From Caballeronia sp. BR00000012568055 (lineage in GTDB: Bacteria > Pseudomonadota > Gammaproteobacteria > Burkholderiales > Burkholderiaceae): a DNA stretch of 64,000 nt. The translations under genes and the position numbers were made by a program. The stretch covers positions 133,244-197,243 of the forward strand of contig NZ_JAQFVG010000248.1 in assembly GCF_029439455.1 (NCBI RefSeq), written 5' to 3'. The notes beneath the pieces were generated by a model that saw nothing but the letters and a program-made list of their open reading frames with translations, ran no database searches and was not told the origin of the DNA. Shown one piece after another: positions 53,541-61,897 of this stretch (positions are counted from its first letter, which is position 1; each line of letters begins with the position of its first letter).

Positions 53541-55412
53541 TTACAGGCCCATGCCCTGATCTGCGCTGACACCACCGCGCACATCGAACTCGACTTTCCA
53601 GCGCTCGGACGTGCCGCGCGGAATGGCTTCGAGTTCCAGCGTGCCCGCTTCGGTCACACGCGCGTGCAGCTTGACCGGCACCACTTCGCCGGGTGTGCGG
53701 CCTTCAGACGGCAGCGAGGCTTCGATTGCTTCGAGTTCCTGCAATTCGTCCGGCTGCCAGTAATCGAGCATGGTGCCGACCGTATCCTGACGACGCACTG
53801 ACGAGCCGAAGAAGCGGAAATGCACCGGTTCGCCGACCACCAGCCCGAATTCCTGCGCGGGCAATTCGGCATCCGTGCCTTCTTCCATGCCGAACGGCGC
53901 GACACACAACGCCGAAACCGGCGGCTCCAGCCCCGGCACCGCCGGCATCGCCGATTCAACCGCGACGTAGTACGCCCGCGCCGTGCCGCCGCGAATCCGC
54001 ACGCCCTTGCCGTGACGCACGTAGCCGTAATAGGCCGCACCGCGCGCCACCGCGAGATCGAGATCCGCACCTTCGATCAGCCGCGCGGCGGGCGCGTTTT
54101 CAGCGCCGAGCCAGGCGTTGAGCGTGTTCATTACGCGCTCGACCAGCAGCGTCGATTTGAAGACGCCGCCGTTGAACAGCACGGCGGTGGGATGCAACAG
54201 CGTCGCGCCTTGCGGGTTTTCGCGCTGCAAGCCTTCGACTTCGGCAAGCGCGTTCACCTGACGGCCGAGGAACGCGGCCAGATGGCGCGTCACGGCGGCG
54301 TCTTGCGCGTACGGCAGACCAAGTTGCGTCAGACCGGCGCGTGCACGGCTGACCGGGCGCGCGTTTTGATCGACCTGAGGGAAGAAGCCGTCGAGCAGGA
54401 TTTGCGTGAGTTCCGCACGCGTGAGTTCGGTGCGGATAGAACCGCCGATCAGCTTCGATCCGCGACTCGGCACGACGAGCGGCACGGTTTCGACGGTTGG
54501 ATCGGAGAGCAGGGTTTCCTTCGCCGAACGACACGCGTAGGTGAGTGCGCGCAGTTGCCACGGATCGGCCTGCGTGCCGGACGCCGCCAGCTTGCGCGCG
54601 ACGATATGCGCCAGCGCGAGATCCATATTGTCGCCGCCGAGCAGAATGTGCTCGCCCACCGCCACGCGATGCAGTTCCAGATTGCCTTCGCGCTCCACCA
54701 CGGCGATCAGCGATAGGTCGGTCGTGCCGCCGCCGACATCGACGACGAGAATCACGTCGCCGACCTGCACCTGCTTGCGCCACGCGCCGTTGCTCTTCTG
54801 AATCCAGCTATACAGCGCGGCCTGCGGTTCTTCCAGCAGCGTCATGCGCGTGTAACCGGCGGTCGCGGCGGCCTCGGCGGTGAGTTCGCGGGCGGCGGGA
54901 TCGAAGGAGGCGGGAATCGTCACAGTGACGTCCTGCTGATCGAAAGGCGCGTCGGGATGCGCCTGATTCCACGCTTCACGCATATGCGTCAGATAGCGCA
55001 CCGAGGTTTCCAGCGGCGAGACGCGCTGGACTTCTTCGGGGGCATCGGCGGGAAGAATGGCGGCGCGGCGATCCACGCCCGGATGGCACAGCCAGCTTTT
55101 CGCGCTCGACACGAGGCGAATGGGCGTGCCCGCGCCGCGACTGCGCGCAAGTTCCCCGACGATAAAGGTGCGCTCAGCCGTCCACGGCAACGTGAGATCG
55201 CCCGGCGCGAGTTCGTTTTCGTGCGGCAGATAAAGAAACGATGGCAGCAGTTCGCGCTCTTCGGCGGCACCCGGCGCGGTCAGTTGCGCGATGGGCAGCA
55301 CGCCTTGCACGGTCTTTTCGCCATCGCTGGCGCTCATATCGACGTACGAGAGCGCGCAGTGCGTGGTGCCGAGATCGACGCCGATCGAATAACGTGCGGT
55401 GGTATCGCTCAC
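53541..55412 (-). CDS. Hsp70-family protein (DnaK-like)
   Basis: The 623-residue protein has an ATPase domain with IGVDLGTTHCALSYV, VDVGGGTTDLSLIAV and AVLFNGGVFKSTLL, and a short C-terminal part with a beta-rich region (VKLHARVTEAGTLELEAIP). It is a paralogue of the downstream Hsp70, differing in length by 300 residues. It starts within the end of the DUF2760 gene (ATGA) and its TAA abuts the next GTG, so all three are one unit. Confidence 0.9.
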   Translation of the reverse strand: MSDTTARYSIGVDLGTTHCALSYVDMSASDGEKTVQGVLPIAQLTAPGAAEERELLPSFLYLPHENELAPGDLTLPWTAERTFIVGELARSRGAGTPIRLVSSAKSWLCHPGVDRRAAILPADAPEEVQRVSPLETSVRYLTHMREAWNQAHPDAPFDQQDVTVTIPASFDPAARELTAEAAATAGYTRMTLLEEPQAALYSWIQKSNGAWRKQVQVGDVILVVDVGGGTTDLSLIAVVEREGNLELHRVAVGEHILLGGDNMDLALAHIVARKLAASGTQADPWQLRALTYACRSAKETLLSDPTVETVPLVVPSRGSKLIGGSIRTELTRAELTQILLDGFFPQVDQNARPVSRARAGLTQLGLPYAQDAAVTRHLAAFLGRQVNALAEVEGLQRENPQGATLLHPTAVLFNGGVFKSTLLVERVMNTLNAWLGAENAPAARLIEGADLDLAVARGAAYYGYVRHGKGVRIRGGTARAYYVAVESAMPAVPGLEPPVSALCVAPFGMEEGTDAELPAQEFGLVVGEPVHFRFFGSSVRRQDTVGTMLDYWQPDELQELEAIEASLPSEGRTPGEVVPVKLHARVTEAGTLELEAIPRGTSERWKVEFDVRGGVSADQGMGL

Positions 55413-55975
55413 AGTTCCACCTCCGCAGGCGCGACGATGCTCGCATCATGCGAAGGCGCGAGCTTCGGCAGACGCGCCTCTTCCACCTTCCAGCCGCGAT
55501 GGCTGATGGTGCCCGTAAACGGCGGCTTGCCGACCACATTGCCGGTCAGACGCACCGCGCCCGCATCGAAACCTTCCTGAAGCGTAAGACGGCTGCCTTC
55601 GGCTTCGCGGCGCACCGGCTGAATGGTGAAATGCTCGCGCAGCACCGCGCGGCAGCCGTCGTGCACCAGACGCGCGGCCGCGCCGATATCGGCGTCGTTG
55701 TAATTGGCGATGTCTTCTTCGACGAAATCGATGAAACGCGCGTCGCGCTGAAGCAGGCCGAGAAGCTGAAGCGCGGCGGTCGGGCTGGCTTCTTTCAAAG
55801 GCGATGGCGCGGGCGTCGCCACGGGCGCGGCGGCAGGCTTCGGCGCTTCAGGCGCCACGGGCGCTTTCTTTAGCCGCGCGACGCGTCCGGCGAAGGCGGC
55901 GTTGCCCAGGCAGCCGAAAAAGGCGCCAAAGGCAATGGAAATCCTGCCGAAAAAGGACGGATTCATATCGGTCAT
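55409..55975 (-). CDS. DUF2760 domain-containing protein
   Basis: The 188-residue protein has a hydrophobic N-terminal helix (GRISIAFGAFFGCLGNAAFAG), a Pro/Ala-rich linker and the DUF2760 domain from about residue 65 (ALQLLGLLQRDARFIDFVEEDI through TGTISHRGWKVEEARLP). It is regularly found beside Hsp70 pairs; function is unassigned. AGGAG precedes the ATG at 55975. It leads the Hsp70 operon and may be a cofactor or client adaptor. Confidence 0.87.
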   Translation of the reverse strand: MTDMNPSFFGRISIAFGAFFGCLGNAAFAGRVARLKKAPVAPEAPKPAAAPVATPAPSPLKEASPTAALQLLGLLQRDARFIDFVEEDIANYNDADIGAAARLVHDGCRAVLREHFTIQPVRREAEGSRLTLQEGFDAGAVRLTGNVVGKPPFTGTISHRGWKVEEARLPKLAPSHDASIVAPAEVEL

Positions 55976-56314
55976 GTCATGCTCCTGTTGGCCGCGCGGG
56001 ATGACCATCCTCGGGCGGCGCGGGTGGCCGGTGTGGGTGCCGTGTCGGCTGGGCGATGCGGTGTTGTCGGACGATTGCGGCGCGTTTATCTGCCGTTGCG
56101 CGCATCGCCGGATACACCGTATCCCGATATTGTCCATGATGTTGCGCGCCGAGCCGAAAAACGGCGCTCAGCGGCAATCGACGGCGGGCGTCATTCTCTC
56201 GATTCAGCGCGCGAAGTCAAGGCAGACAGCGGTTTGAACGCGAGAGGAAACTCTAGCGCGGCAAGCGCGGCGGGGAAACCTGGCCGAATGGCATAGGCAA
56301 AAAGGACGGAATGC
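55976..56314. other. 339-bp intergenic region, no gene seen
   Basis: It carries the promoter of the DUF2760-Hsp70 operon and the downstream flank of cobA. Short frames on both strands lack support. No strong hairpin was recognised. Confidence 0.4.
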
Positions 56315-57067
56315 TCACGCAGCCCGTGCAGCAAGCGCATTAGATGCAAACGCCGCCGCCTCACCAATCGCCCCGCCAATCAGAATGACCGCAGGACTGC
56401 CGAGACCAGCGGCGCGCGCATCGTCGGCGATATGGGCGAGCGTGGACACCACAGGTTTTTCGTTCGATGACCCCGCGTGCTGGACGACCGCTGCGGGCGT
56501 CGTCGCGGGCAGCGTCTGCATCAACGATTCGGTGATGTTGGCGATTCGGCTCATGCCCATATAAATCGCAAGCGTGGTGCCGGTGGCCGCGAGCGCGTTC
56601 CAGTCCGGCTCGCCATGATCCTGCTTGTGCGCGGTGACGAAGGTCACGCCCTGACAGTGATCGCGATGCGTGAGCGAAATGCCGAGTCCCGCCGCCGCCG
56701 CGAATCCCGACGACACGCCATTGACGATATCGACCGCAATGCCCGCGTTGCGCAGCGCGCTGATCTCTTCGCCCGCGCGTCCGAACAACAGCGCATCGCC
56801 GCCTTTGGCGCGGACCACACGCAGGCCGCGTCGTGCATAACGGATCATCAATCGTTCGATGAACGCCTGCGGTGTAGACCGGCATCCGCCGCGTTTTCCC
56901 ACGCGAATCACGCGCGCGGCCGGGGCGAGCGTGGCGATATCGGCGTTGGCGAGATCATCGACGAGCAGGATATCGGCGGCGGCGAGCGCTTTGGCTGCGC
57001 GCAGCGTGAGCAGGTCGAGATCGCCGGGGCCGGCGCTGAGCAGTGTGACTTTGCCAACTGTGTTCAT
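56315..57067 (-). CDS. cobA: Uroporphyrinogen-III C-methyltransferase
   Basis: The 250-residue enzyme methylates uroporphyrinogen III at C2 and C7 with SAM, giving precorrin-2 for siroheme. Family motifs are VTLLSAGPGDLDLLTLRAAKAL, VRAKGGDALLFGRAGEE, and the late LAIYMGMSRI. It has no fused CysG dehydrogenase domain. GAGGACC precedes the ATG at 57067; an upstream in-frame start would pass through the terminator leader. Siroheme is the cofactor of nirB, encoded divergently, so the two are functionally tied. Confidence 0.93.
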   Translation of the reverse strand: MNTVGKVTLLSAGPGDLDLLTLRAAKALAAADILLVDDLANADIATLAPAARVIRVGKRGGCRSTPQAFIERLMIRYARRGLRVVRAKGGDALLFGRAGEEISALRNAGIAVDIVNGVSSGFAAAAGLGISLTHRDHCQGVTFVTAHKQDHGEPDWNALAATGTTLAIYMGMSRIANITESLMQTLPATTPAAVVQHAGSSNEKPVVSTLAHIADDARAAGLGSPAVILIGGAIGEAAAFASNALAARAA

Positions 57068-57102
57068 CGTCGGGTCCTCGGGTTGATGGTTGCGCGGCAA
57101 AT

Positions 57103-57141
57103 AAAAAAGCGTCCGCTCGTGTCGATACACGAGGGGACGCC
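57103..57141 (-). terminator. Leader terminator ahead of cobA
   Basis: On the minus strand GCGTCC pairs with GGACGC (57109-57114 and 57135-57140), with an inner CTCGTGT/ACACGAG stem, followed by TTTTTT at 57108-57103. It lies within the cobA transcript leader, 36 bp before the ATG, so transcription must read through it. Confidence 0.88.
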
Positions 57142-57194
57142 TTTGTCCTTTGCGCTTTCATTTGCAGTGTTGGTTGCCATCGACGCCATTGCCG
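57135..57194 (-). promoter_or_regulatory. ANTAR-type two-hairpin antiterminator in the cobA leader
   Basis: On the minus strand, hairpin 2 is GGAC, hexaloop AAAGGC, GTCC (57148-57135), and its 3' arm overlaps the terminator stem. Hairpin 1 is CGGC, AATGGC, GTCG (57194-57181), with one G-U pair. Both loops have A at position 1 and G at position 4, the ANTAR RNA-binding rule. Binding would block the terminator. Confidence 0.78.
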
Positions 57195-57211
57195 CTGACG
57201 TCGATATCAAT

Positions 57212-57226
57212 GCAAGTTGCGGGCCA
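57212..57226 (-). promoter_or_regulatory. Sigma-54-like promoter for cobA
   Basis: On the minus strand TGGCCCGCAACTTGC matches the -24/-12 pattern TGGCAC-N5-TTGC with exact 10-base spacing between GG and GC. The predicted start, about 12 bases on, falls just before the first ANTAR hairpin. Confidence 0.75.
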
Positions 57227-57348
57227 TTGTTTCGTGGCGCACGCGTGCTTCGCTTTAACCGCTTATCCATGCTGCTTCCGAGCCCATCAAGCGAGCTAAC
57301 CAGACCGTACACACGCGTGCACGGCAAGCACGTCATCAGTGCTGCGCC

Positions 57349-57411
57349 GCACCAGCGCTGTGCTGCTCTGCATCGCAACGCGGCATGAAGCGCATGCGCA
57401 AGCACGGTGCA
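57349..57411. promoter_or_regulatory. NtrC-like binding sites between the divergent operons
   Basis: GCACC-AGCGC-TGTGC at 57349-57363 and TGCGCA-AGCAC-GGTGCA at 57395-57411 resemble the NtrC consensus TGCACC-N5-GGTGCA. They lie about 80-140 bp upstream of the predicted plus-strand start and 150-200 bp from the minus-strand start, suitable for enhancer-type activation of both sigma-54 promoters. Confidence 0.55.
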
Positions 57412-57463
57412 CGCATCCTGCAAAGCCATACGCAGCAAGCCTTCCCAGCCGATACCACGCGCA

Positions 57464-57478
57464 TGGCATAGGGCTTGC
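57464..57478 (+). promoter_or_regulatory. Sigma-54-like promoter for the nitrate operon
   Basis: TGGCATAGGGCTTGC matches the -24/-12 consensus with correct spacing. The predicted start near 57490 lies immediately before ANTAR hairpin 1. Confidence 0.75.
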
Positions 57479-57493
57479 CTTATAGCTTCGCAT

Positions 57494-57574
57494 CGGATCA
57501 ACGGCGATCCGTCCTTAACTGAATACAGCGCCCGGCTACGTTCGAGACTTGCGGGCAATCGGACAATGGCGTCC
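57494..57574 (+). promoter_or_regulatory. ANTAR-type two-hairpin antiterminator in the nitrate operon leader
   Basis: Hairpin 1: CGGATC, hexaloop AACGGC, GATCCG (57494-57511). Hairpin 2: GGAC, hexaloop AATGGC, GTCC (57561-57574). Both loops have A1 and G4. The 3' arm of hairpin 2 is part of the 5' arm of the following terminator, so protein binding to the two hairpins would prevent termination. The expected regulator is a NasT- or NasR-like ANTAR protein, not found in this window. Confidence 0.82.
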
Positions 57575-57619
57575 CCCGCATCGGCTCGAAGGCTGCTGCG
57601 CGGGACGCCTTTTTTATTT
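57568..57619 (+). terminator. Leader terminator ahead of the nitrate transporter
   Basis: GGCGTCCC pairs with GGGACGCC (57568-57575 and 57602-57609), with a CGCA/TGCG extension after one mismatch, followed by TTTTTTATTT. It lies 22 bp before the ATG. Confidence 0.9.
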
Positions 57620-57630
57620 GGCGGAACGTA

Positions 57631-58965
57631 ATGATTAAAGCGATTAAAGCGACGCGAATCGATCTCTTCAGCATGCGTACCGCGCCCATGCGCGCGTTCC
57701 ATCTCACGTGGATGGCGTTCTTCGTGTGCTTCTTCGCGTGGTTCGCCTGCGCGCCGCTGATGCCGCTTATCAAGCGCGAATACGGACTCACGGCCGATCA
57801 GGTTGCCAACATCAATATCGCGGCGGTTGCCGTGACCATTCTCGTGCGTCTTGTCGTCGGTCCGATGTGCGACCGATTCGGACCCCGAAAGGTCTATAGC
57901 GCGCTACTGCTCGCAGGCGCGGTGCCGGTGATCGGTGCGGCGCTTTCCACGGGCTATGAGAGCTTCCTGTGGTGCCGTCTTGCGATCGGTGCGATCGGCG
58001 CGAGTTTCGTTATTACGCAGTACCACACATCGGTGATGTTCGCGCCGAACGTGGTCGGCACCGCGAACGCGACGACCGCAGGCTGGGGCAATGCCGGCGC
58101 GGGCGCGGCACAGGCGCTCGTTCCGTTGCTCGTGGCAGCGGCGATTGCGATCGGCTTTGGTGAGTCGTCGGCGTGGCGCGTGGCGCTGATCGTGCCGGGC
58201 ATCGTCATGCCGGTGATGGCGTTCTTCTACTGGCGCTATACGCAGGACTGCCCGCAAGGCGATTTCACGACGCTGCGTCGCGCAGGCATCGCCATCGATG
58301 GCGGCAAGAAGGGTGGCTGGCAGAGCTTTCTCACCGCGTGTTCGAACTATCGTGTGTGGATGTTGTTCGTGACGTACGGCGCGTGCTTCGGCGTGGAAGT
58401 GTTCATTCACAACATGGCCGCCGTGTATTACGTCGATCACTTCAAGCTTTCGCTCGGTGAAGCAGGACTCGCAGCAGGCAGCTTCGGTTTGCTCGCACTG
58501 TTCGCACGCGCACTCGGCGGCTGGCTCTCGGATAAAGCCGCTGCAAAGAAAGGCCTCGATATCCGTTCGACGCTGCTGTTCGCGCTGATCGCGGGCGAAG
58601 GCATCGGACTGTATGCGTTCGCGCATGCACCGGGCGTGGGCTTTGCCATCGTGTCGATGCTCACCTTTGGTCTCTTCACGCATATGGCGTGCGGCGCGAC
58701 GTATGCGCTGGTGCCCTTCATCGATCGCAAAGCGCTCGGCGGCGTGGCGGGCGTGATCGGCGCGGGCGGCAATGTCGGCGCAGTCGCAGCGGGCTTTCTG
58801 ATGAAAGGCCTCGGCGATGCGCAAGCCACCTTGTCGATGCTTGGCGTAGTCGTCGCGGGCACCGCGTTGTGCGCGCTCGCCGTGCGCTTCTCACCCGAAC
58901 ACAAAGCGCGCGAAGCCGCGTTGCGCGAAAGCGCGCTGGCCGTGAACAACGGCGTCGCCAACTAA
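57631..58965 (+). CDS. Nitrate/nitrite transporter (MFS, NNP family)
   Basis: The 444-residue inner-membrane protein has 12 predicted helices and the nitrate signatures of the family: GWGNAGAGAAQALVPLL and GVIGAGGNVGAVAAGFL, with the MFS loop MCDRFGPRKVY. The arginine in VRLVVGPMCDRFG and similar positions are conserved for nitrate binding. It supplies nitrate to the reductases encoded downstream. It is the first gene of the operon, behind the ANTAR leader; the ribosome site (GGCGGAACG) is modest. Confidence 0.93.
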   Translation: MIKAIKATRIDLFSMRTAPMRAFHLTWMAFFVCFFAWFACAPLMPLIKREYGLTADQVANINIAAVAVTILVRLVVGPMCDRFGPRKVYSALLLAGAVPVIGAALSTGYESFLWCRLAIGAIGASFVITQYHTSVMFAPNVVGTANATTAGWGNAGAGAAQALVPLLVAAAIAIGFGESSAWRVALIVPGIVMPVMAFFYWRYTQDCPQGDFTTLRRAGIAIDGGKKGGWQSFLTACSNYRVWMLFVTYGACFGVEVFIHNMAAVYYVDHFKLSLGEAGLAAGSFGLLALFARALGGWLSDKAAAKKGLDIRSTLLFALIAGEGIGLYAFAHAPGVGFAIVSMLTFGLFTHMACGATYALVPFIDRKALGGVAGVIGAGGNVGAVAAGFLMKGLGDAQATLSMLGVVVAGTALCALAVRFSPEHKAREAALRESALAVNNGVAN

Positions 58966-58993
58966 GCAAACGAGCATAGATAAGGTCCCCGTC

Positions 58994-61534
58994 ATGAAAA
59001 TCGTCGTCATCGGCCACGGCATGGTCGGCCACAAGTTTCTCGAATCGCTTGCGGAAAGCCCGCTGCATTCGTTCAACGTCACCGTGCTCTGCGAAGAACC
59101 GCGTGCTGCCTATGATCGCGTGCATCTCACGGAGTATTTCTCCGGCAAGTCCGCCGAGGATCTGTCGATGGTCGAAGGCGGCTTCTTCGAACGTTCGGGC
59201 TACGCGCTGAAGCTGAACGCACGCGCCGTGTCGATCGATCGCGAAGCGCATACCGTGACCGCTTCGACCGGCGATGTGCTTGCGTACGACAAGCTGATTC
59301 TCGCGACGGGTTCGTATCCTTTCGTGCCGCCAGTCGAAGGACGTGAGCGCGATGGATGCTTCGTATATCGAACGATTGAAGATCTCGAAGCGATGCAGAC
59401 CTTCGGCGCGCATTCGAAAGTAGGAACGGTCGTGGGCGGCGGTCTGCTCGGCCTCGAAGCCGCCAAAGCGCTGCGTGATCTCGGACTCGAAACTCATGTG
59501 GTCGAATTCGCGCCGCGTCTGATGGCGGTGCAAGTGGACGAAGGCGGTGGCCGCATGTTGCGCGGTAAGATCGAAGAACTCGGCGTGACCGTGCATACGG
59601 GCAAGAATACGCAGGCGATTGTCGCGGGCGAGCGCACCGCTAATCGCATGAATTTCGCCGACGATACGCATCTCGATACCGACATGATCGTGTTTTCCGC
59701 AGGCATTCGCCCGCGTGACGATATCGCGCGGGCGGCGGGACTGGAGATCGGCGCGCGCGGCGGTATCGTGATCGACGATGCCTGCCGCACCAGTGATGCC
59801 GATATCTTCGCCATCGGCGAATGCGCGCTGTGGAAGGGGCAGGTGTTCGGGCTGGTTGCGCCGGGTTACGACATGGCGCGCATCGTCGCGAAGCAGATCA
59901 TCGGCGAAGAGGCCGCGTTCGCGGGCGCGGACATGAGCACCAAGCTCAAGCTGATGGGCGTGGACGTCGCGAGTATCGGCGATGCGCACGGCAAGACGCC
60001 GGGCAGCCGCACGTATCAATACAGCGACGAACGCAAACAGGTCTATAAAAAGCTGGTCGTTTCCGATTGCGGCAAGTTCCTCCTCGGCGGCGTGATGGTC
60101 GGAGATGCTTCGGAGTACGGCACGCTTTTGCAGATGATGCTGAACCGAATCGAATTGCCCGAAGCGCCCGAATTCCTGATTCTTCCATCAAGCGATGGCA
60201 AAGCCAAACCCGCGCTCGGCGTTGAAGCCTTACCCGATGGCGCGCAAATCTGCTCATGCAACAACGTAAGCAAAGCGGAAATCTGCGCGGCGGTATGCGC
60301 GGGCGCGACCAGTATCGGCGCAATCAAGACGTCGTGCAAAGCGGGTGCGACGTGCGGCGGATGCGTGCCGCTCGTTACGCAAGTGATGAAGTCGGAGATG
60401 AAGCGTCAGGGTCTCGCGGTCAACAATCACATCTGCGAGCACTTCGCCTATTCGCGTCAGGAGCTTTATCACATTGCGCGTGTGGAAGGGCATCGCACGT
60501 TTGGCTCGCTGCTTGCCAAGCATGGCAAAGGTCGCGGATGTGATATCTGCAAGCCGGTGGTCGCGAGCATTCTCGCTTCGTGCTGGAACGAGTTCGTGCT
60601 GAAGACCGAACATGCAAGCCTTCAGGACTCCAACGATTATTACCTCGCCAACATTCAGCGCGATGGCACGTATTCGGTGGTGCCGCGCATGGCAGGCGGC
60701 GAAGTCACGCCGGATGGTTTGATCGCGGTCGGCATGGTCGCCAAGAAATACGGCCTCTATACGAAGATCACCGGCGGGCAACGTGTCGATATGTTCGGCG
60801 CGCGCGTCGAGCAATTGCCGTTCATCTGGGAAGAACTCATTGCAGCGGGCTTTGAGTCGGGACATGCATATGGCAAGGCGCTGCGCACGGTGAAGTCGTG
60901 TGTCGGTTCGACGTGGTGCCGTTACGGTGTCGGCGATTCCGTGGGCCTCGCTATCGAACTGGAAAACCGCTACAAGGGCTTGCGCGCGCCGCACAAGATC
61001 AAGTTCGGCGTATCGGGCTGCACGCGCGAATGTGCCGAAGCGCAAGGCAAAGACGTCGGCGTAATCGCAACGGAAAAGGGCTGGAATTTATATGTCTGCG
61101 GCAACGGCGGCATGAAGCCTCGTCATGCCGAACTCATCGCCAGCGATCTCGATCACGATACGTTGATCCGCTACATCGACCGTTTCCTGATGTTCTACGT
61201 GCGTACGGCGGACCGTCTGCAACGAACGAGCGTCTGGCGCGACAACCTCGAAGGCGGTCTGGATTATCTGATCGACGTGGTCATCAATGACAAGCTGGAC
61301 ATCGCCGCTGAACTCGAAACGGAAATGCAGCACGTAGTCGATACCTACGAAGACGAATGGAAGAAAGCCGTTACCGATCCGCAAACGCGCAAGCGCTTCC
61401 GCCACTTCGTCAACAGCGACGAAGGCGATGCGCATGTGACCTTTGTTGAAGAGCGTGGACAGATTCGTCCGGCTACACCGGATGAGCGCAAGACGAAGCT
61501 GAACGATATCCCTGTCGTTGTCGAAACCGTTTGA
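58994..61534 (+). CDS. nirB: NAD(P)H nitrite reductase large subunit
   Basis: The 846-residue enzyme reduces nitrite to ammonium. Order of domains: FAD and NADH domains (VVIGHGMVGHKFLESL; VGGGLLGLEAAKAL), a BFD-like [2Fe-2S] region (about residues 419-458, CSCNNVSKAEIC and CKAGATCGGC), and the sulfite/nitrite reductase module whose cysteines bind the 4Fe-4S/siroheme centre (CVGSTWCRYG near 634; GVSGCTRECAEA near 674). All key cysteines are present. It needs siroheme from the divergent cobA pathway. Confidence 0.96.
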   Translation: MKIVVIGHGMVGHKFLESLAESPLHSFNVTVLCEEPRAAYDRVHLTEYFSGKSAEDLSMVEGGFFERSGYALKLNARAVSIDREAHTVTASTGDVLAYDKLILATGSYPFVPPVEGRERDGCFVYRTIEDLEAMQTFGAHSKVGTVVGGGLLGLEAAKALRDLGLETHVVEFAPRLMAVQVDEGGGRMLRGKIEELGVTVHTGKNTQAIVAGERTANRMNFADDTHLDTDMIVFSAGIRPRDDIARAAGLEIGARGGIVIDDACRTSDADIFAIGECALWKGQVFGLVAPGYDMARIVAKQIIGEEAAFAGADMSTKLKLMGVDVASIGDAHGKTPGSRTYQYSDERKQVYKKLVVSDCGKFLLGGVMVGDASEYGTLLQMMLNRIELPEAPEFLILPSSDGKAKPALGVEALPDGAQICSCNNVSKAEICAAVCAGATSIGAIKTSCKAGATCGGCVPLVTQVMKSEMKRQGLAVNNHICEHFAYSRQELYHIARVEGHRTFGSLLAKHGKGRGCDICKPVVASILASCWNEFVLKTEHASLQDSNDYYLANIQRDGTYSVVPRMAGGEVTPDGLIAVGMVAKKYGLYTKITGGQRVDMFGARVEQLPFIWEELIAAGFESGHAYGKALRTVKSCVGSTWCRYGVGDSVGLAIELENRYKGLRAPHKIKFGVSGCTRECAEAQGKDVGVIATEKGWNLYVCGNGGMKPRHAELIASDLDHDTLIRYIDRFLMFYVRTADRLQRTSVWRDNLEGGLDYLIDVVINDKLDIAAELETEMQHVVDTYEDEWKKAVTDPQTRKRFRHFVNSDEGDAHVTFVEERGQIRPATPDERKTKLNDIPVVVETV

Positions 61535-61552
61535 TTCAAGGAGCGTAATGAC

Positions 61553-61897
61553 ATGAACAATCGTATCGAAGAGAACTGGACGGCGGTGTGTGAGCTTGAC
61601 GATATCGTGCCGGACACGGGCGTGTGCGCGCTGATCAAAGGCGCGCAAGTCGCCGTGTTTCACGTACCGGGCGATGCCGAAACCGTCTATGCCATCGATA
61701 ATTTCGATCCGCATTCGCAGGCCGCGGTGTTGTCGCGTGGGATCGTGGGAAGCATCGGAGAACGAATCGTCGTTGCATCGCCAATCTACAAGCAGCACTT
61801 CGATCTGCGCACCGGCGAATGCGTGGAAGCGCCGGAACAGTCGGTGAATGCGTATCGCGTGAAGGTGGCGGGGGGCAAGGTGTGGATCGCCGCATGA
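61553..61897 (+). CDS. nirD: Nitrite reductase small subunit
   Basis: The 114-residue protein has the Rieske-like fold of NirD (CALIKGAQVAVFHV, IDNFDPHSQAAVLSRGI, SPIYKQHFDLRTGEC) but lacks the CxH...CxxH cluster ligands, as is normal for this subunit. It supports NirB. AAGGAG precedes the ATG. Its stop overlaps the next start (ATGA). Confidence 0.95.
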   Translation: MNNRIEENWTAVCELDDIVPDTGVCALIKGAQVAVFHVPGDAETVYAIDNFDPHSQAAVLSRGIVGSIGERIVVASPIYKQHFDLRTGECVEAPEQSVNAYRVKVAGGKVWIAA

